Below the pieces are notes generated by a model. The model searched no databases. It had not been told where the DNA came from and worked only from the letters and a program-made list of their open reading frames with translations. Source: Thermotogaceae bacterium (GTDB taxonomy: Bacteria; Thermotogota; Thermotogae; B21-G9; HyVt-16). From it: a stretch of DNA of 5,578 nucleotides. Below, one piece after another: positions 1 through 5,578 of the stretch (positions are counted from its first letter, which is position 1; each line of letters starts with the position of its first letter). The stretch spans positions 1 to 5,578 of the forward strand of contig DQYP01000061.1 of the NCBI GenBank assembly GCA_011043375.1, given 5' to 3'. A program made the translations under genes and the position numbers.

Positions 1-407
1 CCCCAATCTGCGTGCAGTTCCCTTACAGCGAACGACAGCATTGGAGTAGGCCTTGGTTGATCGAATACATGAACTTTAAATCCATTTGCCTTCAGAACCT
101 TTGCTGATTCGATTGCAAACTCCCTTGACATTTTTCTGGTATCATAGCAAACAACAACTGATCTATCCTTTCTGATTTTCCTACCATAGTTTGCCAACCC
201 TTGTGCCGCTCTTCTGATAACATGAACGTTCATCATGGCGCTACCAGCCCCAAGAATTCCCCTTATTCCTCCTGTTCCAAATGAAAGATCTCTGTAAAAC
301 CTTTTCTTTATTTCTTCGGGATAGTTTTTAATGGTTTCTAACTCCCTTTTCAAAGAATCATCTGCTTTTTTCAGCCATCTTTGATATTTTTTGAACTCAT
401 CTGTCAA
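1..407 (-). CDS. Alpha-D-phosphohexomutase (phosphoglucomutase/phosphomannomutase family), N-terminal 135 codons, cut by the left edge
   Basis: Family members interconvert hexose 1-phosphates and 6-phosphates (glucose or mannose) in the cytoplasm through a phosphoserine enzyme. The visible N-terminal part has FGTGGIRG at residues 43-50, a conserved N60 followed by RRAAQGLANY at 65-74, YDTR at 88-91 and RPTPMLSFAVREL at 119-131. This order matches domain 1 of the long bacterial type such as Bacillus PgcA. The catalytic-serine motif (TASHNP) should follow at once but lies outside the window, so activity and substrate cannot be judged. The start is TTG at 407: AGGAGG (417-422) sits 9 bases upstream, and about 40 residues before FGTGGIRG is normal for this type. 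The TTG overlaps the TGA stop of the FeoC-like gene (TTGA), implying translational coupling to the iron operon. Family assignment is firm; glucose versus mannose specificity is open. Confidence 0.93.
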   Translation of the reverse strand, partial: MTDEFKKYQRWLKKADDSLKRELETIKNYPEEIKKRFYRDLSFGTGGIRGILGAGSAMMNVHVIRRAAQGLANYGRKIRKDRSVVVCYDTRKMSREFAIESAKVLKANGFKVHVFDQPRPTPMLSFAVRELHADW

Positions 408-642
408 TTTCCTTTGCCTCCTTTTAAGAAACAGAAAGAACCGAACTTACAATTGTTACAATCACCACATTTCACAATTTTGTATTCCACTCTCTTTATG
501 TTAACATCACTCGTTTGCTCTAAAATGAACAGTGCGAGATTCAATTCCTTAGAGGATAAGTTGAATTTTCTTTTCAACTCCTCTGTATTTATTACCCCTG
601 TTTCTTCAATATAATCCCTTATTTTCTTTAACTTACTTTCAT
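404..642 (-). CDS. FeoC-like small winged-helix/cysteine-cluster protein, about 80 aa, start unresolved (frame problem near the N-terminus)
   Basis: The minus-strand frame ending in TGA at 404-406 is open back to a TGA at 668-670. It encodes a helical, HTH-like segment (KKIRDYIEETGVINTEELK, then FNLSSKEL), then EYKIVKCGDCNNCKFGSFCF and a short tail. The cysteines form C-x2-C-x2-C-x5-C (codons at 467-469, 458-460, 449-451, 431-433). A small winged helix followed by a cysteine cluster that may bind an Fe-S centre is the FeoC plan, and the place just after feoB fits. FeoC is thought to regulate or stabilise FeoB. There is no ATG, GTG or TTG in this frame before TTG at 575-577, which would remove the first helix. 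An ATG at 640-642, overlapping the previous gene's TGA, is one frame off and meets a stop after four codons. The span given starts at that ATG and is 239 bases, one short of whole codons. Alternatives are a non-standard start (ATA at 653-655), +1 frameshifting at GGG TGA, or a real or artefactual deletion. Confidence 0.72.
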
Positions 643-1046
643 CACCCGTTTTTATCCTCTCCTTTTCTCAAGTATCTATACGATACGAAAGTAGAGTAAA
701 CTCCCACTATTCCAAGCAATATCAAAACGATGTCCTCAATTCTCAATTTTTCAATGGGCGTGTGATATATTAAAGGATACAGCAAATCTACCAATTTCTT
801 AAAGGCTATGTACAATGCGATTATACCTGAAAATATTCCACCAACGAATGTATGCGCAATACCACGCTTCAAACCCTTTTTTATGTCTTCAAGGCCTGTC
901 AAATATATCAGACTGTTCAATAGGATTACAAGTGAAAACAGTAAATCTCTCTCAAAACCGAGTAATCCAAAAAGCATGAGAAGAAACACAAACAAAATAA
1001 GCACACCCATCGATAAACTCAGAAACCAAATTTTCTTAAAATTCAT
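642..1046 (-). CDS. Uncharacterised four-helix membrane protein in the feo operon (134 aa)
   Basis: I do not recognise this family. Four hydrophobic segments are visible at about residues 6-31, 35-52, 65-82 and 104-126. A basic loop (DIKKGLKRG, about 54-62) lies between the second and third, and a charged loop (about 83-103) precedes the fourth. The N-terminus is short and basic, and the tail ends in charged residues (RKGEDKNG). There is no signal peptidase site, cysteine cluster, histidine-rich motif or enzyme motif. The ATG overlaps the TGA of feoB (ATGA), with GGAAAGG about 10 bases upstream, so it is probably made by ribosomes that have just finished FeoB. Its stop overlaps an ATG leading into the FeoC-like gene. 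Being held between feoB and the FeoC-like gene suggests an accessory role in iron uptake, but that is inference from position only. It is too long for the small FeoB-associated Cys-rich membrane protein family and lacks its cysteines. Confidence 0.85.
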   Translation of the reverse strand: MNFKKIWFLSLSMGVLILFVFLLMLFGLLGFERDLLFSLVILLNSLIYLTGLEDIKKGLKRGIAHTFVGGIFSGIIALYIAFKKLVDLLYPLIYHTPIEKLRIEDIVLILLGIVGVYSTFVSYRYLRKGEDKNG

Positions 1047-2998
1047 GTTATCAACGCCTTTCCAACTACGACAACGATCAAACTCAAAATATACGCAACG
1101 ACGGTGGTGTAAACTATGGAAAGCACGCTATACTTCAAAGATCCCGTTTCACTCTTTATAGTTGCAAGAGTTGCAAAACAAGGAATATAAGCCATGACAA
1201 AAACCATGAGTGCAAAGGCGCTTATAGAGTCGATGGAACTGCGCAATGTGTTCATCAAACTGGGACTCCCCTCTTCTGCACCAACCAAGGTCGCATACGA
1301 TGATACCACCACCTCTTTTGCACTGATCCCAAAGATCAGAGAAGTCGTCACTCGCCAATCGAAGCCATGGACTTTGAACATAGGCTGGATGAATTTTCCC
1401 AAGCGTGCTGCATAGCTATTTCCAACATCTCCAGTCGGAAAATATGATAGAAACCATATTACTACCGTAGACACCAATATAATGGTACCTGCCTTCTGTA
1501 AGAAATGCTTTCCATTACTCCACATATAAACGAGTAGATTCTTCGCAGTGGGCATTCTGTATCTTGGCATCTCTACTATGAAAGGGGAAGGTACACCTTT
1601 GAAGAACAACTTATTCAACGCTAAAATCGATATTACGGTCACAACTATACTGAGAAAGTACACACTGAATATTGCGTTCCCAGCATTTTTTCCAAAGAAA
1701 GTTCCCGCAATCAAAACATAAACTGGCAAACGTGCACTACATGAAATAAAAGGAATTGATAATAAAGTAACCAATCTCTCTCTTTGGTCTTCCATGACCC
1801 TCGTTGACATTATCGCAGGGACACTACAACCAAATCCCAGAATGAAGGAGATGAAGGATCTTCCGCTGATCTTTAGATAATACATGAGTCTATCAACTAC
1901 AAATGCAGCCCTCGAAAAATAACCTGTCTCTTCTAAGAATCCCATCATGAAAAATAGAATGAATATATTTGGCACAAAGGTCAAGATTGAACCAACACCA
2001 CCTATTATCCCATCTGAAAGTAGTGATGCCAACCAATTTGGGGATAATCGACTGAAAACACCCGACAGCCAATCGAAAAATGCTGCAATGAGATCAGAAA
2101 GTGGTGCAGCGATTTCGAACGTAACCTTGAATATCATGTAGAGTATCGCAAGAAAAATCGGTATACCAAGATATTTGTGTGTAAAAACATGATCGATGGC
2201 ATCACTAACGCTCCACACATCGTAAGATGATTCTGAAACAAAATTTCTCAGAAGATTCGAAACCAATTGATACCGGGTGGAAGAAATCTCTATTTGAACA
2301 TCCTCTGGGATCCTAACATCGGAAATAACATTTGAGAGGGATTTTGTAATCTCCGGATCGCTTTCAAGAAACTTTATGGCAAGCCATCTCAAATTATATT
2401 CACTGAATTGCCTTTGCTCGCTGATTCGGTATGTTATCTTCTGTAGGATCTCCTCAATTTCAACGCCATACCTCAATATGAAACTTCTCTGATTGATGGA
2501 TGGTTTTGAATAGACTTCCAATATTTTGTCACACAGTTCTTCAATCCCTTCTCCAGTTAGAGCCGATGTGAAAACAACTGGTACATTCAGCGCTCGTTCT
2601 AATCCCAATTTATCTATCACGATTCCAGCTCTTTTTGCTTCATCAATCGCATTTATAACAAATATCACTGGTTTAGCTGTTGCTTCAAGTACTTGGATCA
2701 GGAGGTACAATCCTCTTTCCATACTCAAAGAATCTGATATTATCACTATGATATCTTCATCTCCATTCACTATTGCATCACGCGCTATCTTCTCATCGAG
2801 TGATCGAGCACCAAGTGTGTACGTTCCGGGGAGGTCTACAAATCTGATTTCATGTCCTTTCCAATACTTATAACCCTCCTTTTTTGTTACAGTAACCCCT
2901 GGCCAATTACCAACCCTTTGACGCGAACCTGTTAAAAGATTAAACAGGCTTGTTTTACCCACATTAGGATTTCCGCATATCGCAACGTCTACTTTCAT
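1043..2998 (-). CDS. feoB: Ferrous iron transport protein B, GTP-dependent Fe(II) permease FeoB (651 aa)
   Basis: FeoB carries Fe(II) across the inner membrane using an N-terminal G-protein domain. All G motifs are present: G1 GNPNVGKTS at 9-17, G2 T36 in GVTV, G3 DLPG at 55-58, G4 NAID at 116-119 and G5 TSAL at 144-147. A helical, GDI-like spacer follows to about residue 260, then a polytopic membrane part. The two gate motifs are intact: GCSVPAIM at 390-397 (Cys391) and SCSARLP at about 419-425 (Cys420). Near the C-terminus AYIPCFATLATIK matches the conserved last repeat. The length is at the short end of the family, and there is no extra C-terminal HTH or cysteine-rich domain, which fits a separate FeoC-like gene downstream. 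The ATG at 2998 has GGAGG 7 bases upstream and overlaps the feoA stop by 4 bases. Its stop overlaps the next gene by 4 bases. Confidence 0.98.
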   Translation of the reverse strand: MKVDVAICGNPNVGKTSLFNLLTGSRQRVGNWPGVTVTKKEGYKYWKGHEIRFVDLPGTYTLGARSLDEKIARDAIVNGDEDIIVIISDSLSMERGLYLLIQVLEATAKPVIFVINAIDEAKRAGIVIDKLGLERALNVPVVFTSALTGEGIEELCDKILEVYSKPSINQRSFILRYGVEIEEILQKITYRISEQRQFSEYNLRWLAIKFLESDPEITKSLSNVISDVRIPEDVQIEISSTRYQLVSNLLRNFVSESSYDVWSVSDAIDHVFTHKYLGIPIFLAILYMIFKVTFEIAAPLSDLIAAFFDWLSGVFSRLSPNWLASLLSDGIIGGVGSILTFVPNIFILFFMMGFLEETGYFSRAAFVVDRLMYYLKISGRSFISFILGFGCSVPAIMSTRVMEDQRERLVTLLSIPFISCSARLPVYVLIAGTFFGKNAGNAIFSVYFLSIVVTVISILALNKLFFKGVPSPFIVEMPRYRMPTAKNLLVYMWSNGKHFLQKAGTIILVSTVVIWFLSYFPTGDVGNSYAARLGKFIQPMFKVHGFDWRVTTSLIFGISAKEVVVSSYATLVGAEEGSPSLMNTLRSSIDSISAFALMVFVMAYIPCFATLATIKSETGSLKYSVLSIVYTTVVAYILSLIVVVVGKALIT

Positions 2999-3450
2999 CT
3001 GAGTACCTCCACCACGATCTTCGACGCCATCCCTCTTCCAATGGTGTAAACCTTACCATCAACTTCCATAGATAGTCTCCCAAATTCATTGTTCAGTATC
3101 TTTATTCTTCTCCCGACATCTATCCCCACACTCTTCAGATTGTTCAAAAATCTTCTTCCACCATTTAAGGCAACAATTCTGCACATAACATTCGTGGGAC
3201 AAAGAACGAGAGGAATTGGACCAATGGGTTTAACGTAGATCTTTGAAGCCTCAGAAGATCGGAGCGAGACTCTGAAGTTCCCAACCTTATAAACGGTGGG
3301 ATCAACAAGAGGTGCTTTCTTGATCGCTTCAACCATTTTTCCAGGTATAAACCCCATACCGAGTATTCTCTCTCTCAAACCTTCTGGTAATTCTACTCTC
3401 TCAATTATGGCTTTTGAACCTTCTGGTAGTTCATTCAATTTTATAACCAT
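2995..3450 (-). CDS. feoA: FeoA with two tandem FeoA domains (151 aa)
   Basis: FeoA is a small cytoplasmic SH3-like protein needed with FeoB for Fe(II) uptake. Ordinary FeoA has about 75-85 residues; this one has 151 because two FeoA-like domains are fused. Domain 1 (about 1-74) has the typical LPEG..., ERILGMGFIPG and a C-terminal beta segment ending in ASKIYV. A proline-rich linker (PIGPIPL, 75-81) leads to domain 2 (about 84-151), with LKSVGIDVGRRIKIL and IGRGMASKIVVEV. Domain 2 has two cysteines (C84, C90) near its start. I prefer the ATG at 3450: GAGGTG lies 6 bases upstream. A GTG at 3457-3459 would add three residues but has no ribosome-binding site and forms part of that GAGGTG. The gene is first in the operon behind the promoter and Fur-type box, and its TGA overlaps the feoB ATG. 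The FeoA call is firm; what the second domain does is unknown. Confidence 0.94.
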   Translation of the reverse strand: MVIKLNELPEGSKAIIERVELPEGLRERILGMGFIPGKMVEAIKKAPLVDPTVYKVGNFRVSLRSSEASKIYVKPIGPIPLVLCPTNVMCRIVALNGGRRFLNNLKSVGIDVGRRIKILNNEFGRLSMEVDGKVYTIGRGMASKIVVEVLR

Positions 3451-3494
3451 TCCAAGCACCTCAGTTAAGGATATTCTGTTCTTTTGAACCCTTA

Positions 3495-3511
3495 TTGAGA
3501 ATTATTCTCAA
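3495..3511. promoter_or_regulatory. Fur-box-like operator in front of feoA
   Basis: TTGAGAAT-T-ATTCTCAA is a perfect inverted repeat with 8-base arms and a one-base centre. The inner TGAGAAT-N-ATTCTCA has the 7-1-7 form of sites bound by Fur-family repressors, differing from the Bacillus Fur consensus TGATAAT-N-ATTATCA at one base per arm. It lies 8 bases downstream of the feoA -10 box, over the expected transcription start and first transcribed bases, where a bound repressor would block initiation. Iron-dependent repression of feoAB by Fur is well known in other bacteria; here it is inferred from the site. A related family member (PerR, Zur, Mur) could bind instead. Confidence 0.83.
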
Positions 3512-3519
3512 CTAATTAA

Positions 3520-3548
3520 ATCATATCAAATACAGTTTGAACTGTCAA
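3520..3548 (-). promoter_or_regulatory. Sigma70-type promoter for the feo operon
   Basis: Reading the minus strand, a perfect -35 TTGACA (3543-3548) is followed by a 17-base spacer and -10 TATGAT (3520-3525), one base from TATAAT. The expected start is near 3513, leaving a leader of about 60 bases to the feoA ATG. The promoter lies just beyond the carbonic anhydrase stop, so feo expression need not depend on that gene. The spacer carries a short inverted repeat (3532-3545) that might be a second operator. Confidence 0.85.
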
Positions 3549-3571
3549 TTTTAACATCAATAGTTGAAAGA

Positions 3572-4081
3572 TCAAAGAAATTCGGTATATTCACGTGAGA
3601 GTTCAAAATAAGATTTTGCATGTTCTTCCAATTTCGTTAAGACATTCTCATCGAGTTGTTTTTTGAACTGGGCCGGAACACCTGCTACCATCGAAAAAGG
3701 TTTCACATAGCTTTTTTCCCTCACAACACTTCCCGCTGCCACAATGCATCCCGAATCTATTTTCGAACCATCCAAAACAGTCGCATTCATTCCTATCAAA
3801 ACCCTATCTCCTATTTCACATCCATGGATCACCGATTTATGACCTACAGTAACGTACTCCCCGATTGTCACAGGATATCCCTTTGATGTGTGTAATACAC
3901 AATTATCCTGAATATTTGAAAATTTTTTAACGATTATCGGTTCTATATCTCCTCTCAAAATGGCTCCATACCAAATGCTTACCCCCTCTTCCAAGATCAC
4001 GTCTCCAACAACAATCGCATTGGGAGCTATGAAAACATTCCTCGATATCTTTGGTTTCTTTCCATGAAACTCCACAATCAT
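3572..4081 (-). CDS. Gamma-class carbonic anhydrase-like protein, left-handed beta-helix (YrdA/PaaY/CaiE group, 169 aa)
   Basis: The protein is built of hexapeptide repeats (for example AIVVGDVILEEGVSIWYGAILRGD) that form a left-handed beta-helix, ending in a C-terminal alpha-helix (about 140-169). Members are cytoplasmic trimers with a metal, usually zinc or iron, held between subunits. The three metal-ligand histidines are present: H64 in DNCVLHTS, and H81 and H86 in VGHKSVIHGC. The conserved R43 and D45 (LRGD) and Q58, D59 (NIQDN) are also present. The extra acidic loop of the archaeal Cam enzyme is absent, as in the YrdA group, where carbonic anhydrase activity is often weak or unproven. 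The ATG at 4081 has AGGAGG about 12 bases upstream, a little far, but no better in-frame start is seen. It is divergent from the permease gene and upstream of feoA on the same strand. A substrate other than CO2 cannot be excluded. Confidence 0.93.
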   Translation of the reverse strand: MIVEFHGKKPKISRNVFIAPNAIVVGDVILEEGVSIWYGAILRGDIEPIIVKKFSNIQDNCVLHTSKGYPVTIGEYVTVGHKSVIHGCEIGDRVLIGMNATVLDGSKIDSGCIVAAGSVVREKSYVKPFSMVAGVPAQFKKQLDENVLTKLEEHAKSYFELSREYTEFL

Positions 4082-4100
4082 TTTCTTATCAATCCTCCTT

Positions 4101-4129
4101 TTGAAAGCATAAAGAATAATTGATAAAAT
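4101..4129 (+). promoter_or_regulatory. Probable sigma70-type promoter for the EamA permease pair
   Basis: TTGAAA (4101-4106), a 17-base spacer and TAAAAT (4124-4129) make a reasonable -35/-10 pair about 30 bases before the first permease gene. TACTAT at 4132-4137 is a weaker alternative -10. The region also serves the divergent carbonic anhydrase gene, for which I found no convincing -35/-10 pair, although its GGAGG is clear (within 4093-4098). Confidence 0.55.
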
Positions 4130-4158
4130 AATACTATCACGAAACAGGGGGAAAATGG

Positions 4159-4971
4159 ATGAAAAAAGTGGCGATAATATGGTTGTTATTCATCACGGTA
4201 ATCTGGGGTTCAATCTTTCCTATTCAGAAAATAGCATTGTTTGGCGTTTCGCCACTTGTTTTCAATTCGATAAAATTTTGGATTGCCTTCGTAGTAGCTT
4301 TCTTCATATGGAAAGAAAGAAACTTCAAATACGCGTTTGTTCTTGGTTTGTTGGTTGGAACAGCTTATATCTCTCAAACCATAGCACTTAAACTTACCGA
4401 TGCTTCGAAAGTTGGTTTCATAACGTCTCTTTATGTACCAATGGTGCCGATATTCTCTTACACTCTTGAAAGAGAAAAAATCACAAAATTGCAGTTTTTA
4501 GGATTCGGAATATCTTTGATAGGGTTTTACTTAATAACTGGGGGAATAAACAAAATGAATACTGGGGATCTTTTAACCGTTGTATGTGCCGTTAGTTTCG
4601 CAATGCATTTGGTTCTGGTAACGAAATTCTCTAAGAGGGTTAAAGAAACAAGTTTGCTGAGTTATCAGTTTTTGACTGTTGCCTTGATCAGTACTCTGTT
4701 GAGCTTCAATAGCAGTTGGCATTTGACTTCAACAGCTATTTGGGTTGTTTTATATACGAGCGTGGTTGCAACGGTCCTGCCTGGATTAATACAATTGAAG
4801 TATCAAAAAGTCGTTGGAAGTAACACCGCAGCTTTGATATACACCAGTCAACCGGTGTTCGCCCTGTTACTCTCCTATCTTTTGCTTGGAGAGAGATTAA
4901 GCCTTTTTCAAACCATGGGTGCGATGCTTCTGTTAACGGCTATGGTGATAGCATCATTGAAAAAAGTTTAA
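4159..4971 (+). CDS. EamA/DMT-superfamily membrane permease, first copy (270 aa)
   Basis: A drug/metabolite-transporter family permease of the inner membrane, expected to have ten helices in two five-helix EamA repeats. Family hallmarks are WGSIFP at about 16-21 in helix 1, ASKVGFITSLYVPMVP in the middle of repeat 1, and SNTAALIYTSQPVFALLLSY followed by LLLGE in repeat 2. The length, 270, is slightly below the usual 280-310 but both repeats are complete. Substrates in this family range from amino acids to nucleosides and drugs, and the sequence does not tell which. The ATG at 4159 follows GGGGG with a 7-base gap; another ATG at 4155 is in a frame that lacks the family motifs. It is followed after 15 bases by a near-copy of itself, so the two are probably co-transcribed. 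Confidence 0.94.
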   Translation: MKKVAIIWLLFITVIWGSIFPIQKIALFGVSPLVFNSIKFWIAFVVAFFIWKERNFKYAFVLGLLVGTAYISQTIALKLTDASKVGFITSLYVPMVPIFSYTLEREKITKLQFLGFGISLIGFYLITGGINKMNTGDLLTVVCAVSFAMHLVLVTKFSKRVKETSLLSYQFLTVALISTLLSFNSSWHLTSTAIWVVLYTSVVATVLPGLIQLKYQKVVGSNTAALIYTSQPVFALLLSYLLLGERLSLFQTMGAMLLLTAMVIASLKKV

Positions 4972-4986
4972 TTGGAGGAAATGAAA

Positions 4987-5578
4987 TTGAGAAAGAAGGC
5001 CGTATTCTGGTTATTATCTGTTACGATAGTTTGGGGTTCAACTTTTCCTTTACAGAAGATCGCATTAGACGGTGTATCTCCCTTAGTTTATGTATCCCTC
5101 AGATTTTGGGTGGCATTTATCTTTTCTTTCATCATTTGGAAGAAAAGGAATTTCAAGTATGCTTTCATCCTTGTGTTAATCCTCTCGGTGGGTTATATAA
5201 CTCAAACATGGGGATTAAAACTAACCACAGCTTCAAAAAATGGATTCATAACATCTCTTTACATACCGATGGTGCCATTGTTCTCCTATTTGCTTGAAAA
5301 GGAAAAAGTCAATAAGTTCCAATTCATTGGATTTATGCTTTCTCCAATAGGATTCTATATGATCTCAGGCGGGATGAGTGGCGTGAACTTAGGAGATTTT
5401 TTAACATTGATATGCGCCATCAGTTTCGCTCTACACATTGTTCTGATAACAATCTACTCAAAGAAAGTTGAAGAGACGAGTTTGCTGAGTTACCAATTTT
5501 TAACGGTCGCTTTAGTAAACACCCTTCTATCATTCAAAAGTAATTGGAACCTAACTCAAACAGCTCTTGGAGTTGCAA
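4987..5578 (+). CDS. EamA/DMT-superfamily membrane permease, second copy, cut by the right edge (about 197 aa visible)
   Basis: The frame stays open from the start to the window end and encodes the first two thirds of a permease like the one before it. Aligned by eye without gaps, the two share about 64% identity over 196 residues, including WGSTFP, TASKNGFITSLY and ETSLLSYQFLTVAL. They are therefore tandem duplicates that have since diverged. Differences cluster in the membrane-facing helices and around the third helix (LVLILSVGYITQTWG against LGLLVGTAYISQTIA), so substrates may differ. I prefer TTG at 4987: GGAGG (4974-4978) is 8 bases upstream, and the protein then lines up with residue 1 of the first copy. 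An in-frame ATG at 4981 adds two residues but is only 2 bases from GGAGG. The C-terminal part lies outside the window, so completeness is unknown. Confidence 0.92.
   Translation, partial: MRKKAVFWLLSVTIVWGSTFPLQKIALDGVSPLVYVSLRFWVAFIFSFIIWKKRNFKYAFILVLILSVGYITQTWGLKLTTASKNGFITSLYIPMVPLFSYLLEKEKVNKFQFIGFMLSPIGFYMISGGMSGVNLGDFLTLICAISFALHIVLITIYSKKVEETSLLSYQFLTVALVNTLLSFKSNWNLTQTALGVA

Noticed and set aside
381..614. Plus-strand open frame of 77 codons
   Set aside because: It lies antisense to the FeoC-like frame and the phosphohexomutase start, both of which carry recognisable motifs. Its protein shows nothing familiar and it has no ribosome-binding site.
642..650. Possible -1 programmed frameshift at the A-rich run GAT AAA AAC before the membrane protein's stop
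   Set aside because: A -1 shift leads into the ATG-containing frame, which stops after a few codons. The FeoC-like frame needs +1 instead.
808..1161. Plus-strand open frame of 117 codons
   Set aside because: Antisense to the four-helix membrane protein and the end of feoB. Its composition is that of a shadow frame, with no motif.
2526..2873. Plus-strand open frame of 115 codons
   Set aside because: Antisense to the feoB G domain, whose motifs are intact; a shadow of that conserved coding sequence.
3460..3571. Intrinsic terminator between the carbonic anhydrase gene and feoA
   Set aside because: The only hairpin-capable sequences are the short AT-rich operator-like palindromes; none is a GC-rich stem followed by a T run.
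4155..4391. Plus-strand open frame starting at the ATG four bases before the permease start
   Set aside because: It overlaps the first permease in another frame and lacks family features. The ATG at 4159 opens the frame with the EamA motifs and has the better ribosome-binding-site spacing.
5031..5297. Plus-strand open frame of 88 codons inside the second permease
   Set aside because: The frame that matches the first permease stays open from 4981 to the window end, so this one is a shadow.

Overview
The window looks like bacterial chromosome from a low-G+C (AT-rich), possibly thermophilic anaerobe. The style resembles Thermotogota: very compact operons with 4-base stop/start overlaps, TTG and GTG starts with strong GGAGG sites, and lysine/isoleucine-rich proteins. 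That assignment is an impression from style and protein families. No marker gene in the window proves it, and a Firmicute is possible.

Layout. Most of the window (1-4081) reads on the minus strand. From right to left it holds a gamma-class carbonic anhydrase-like protein, then a strong sigma70-type promoter carrying a 17-bp perfect palindrome of the Fur-box kind, then an iron-uptake operon: a double-domain FeoA, FeoB, an unrecognised four-helix membrane protein, a small FeoC-like cysteine-rich protein, and the start of an alpha-D-phosphohexomutase that runs off the left edge. Divergent from the carbonic anhydrase gene, the plus strand (4159-5578) carries two adjacent EamA/DMT-family permease genes. 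They are tandem duplicates about 64% identical in protein. The second is cut by the right edge.

How it works together. FeoB is the GTP-driven ferrous iron permease, FeoA its small SH3-like cytoplasmic partner, and the FeoC-like protein a probable winged-helix or Fe-S accessory factor. A Fur-type repressor bound just past the transcription start would shut the operon when iron is plentiful. Each gene from feoA to the phosphohexomutase touches or overlaps the next, so they are probably co-transcribed and translationally coupled, including the sugar-phosphate enzyme, which has no obvious link to iron.

The main oddity is the FeoC-like gene. Its reading frame is convincing through the cysteine cluster and stop, but it has no usable ATG, GTG or TTG in frame near its expected beginning. 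The ATG that overlaps the previous stop lies one frame off. This means a one-base indel, a +1 frameshift, or a non-standard start. No gap over 300 bases lacks a gene. No RNA gene, CRISPR array, insertion sequence or clear intrinsic terminator was seen.
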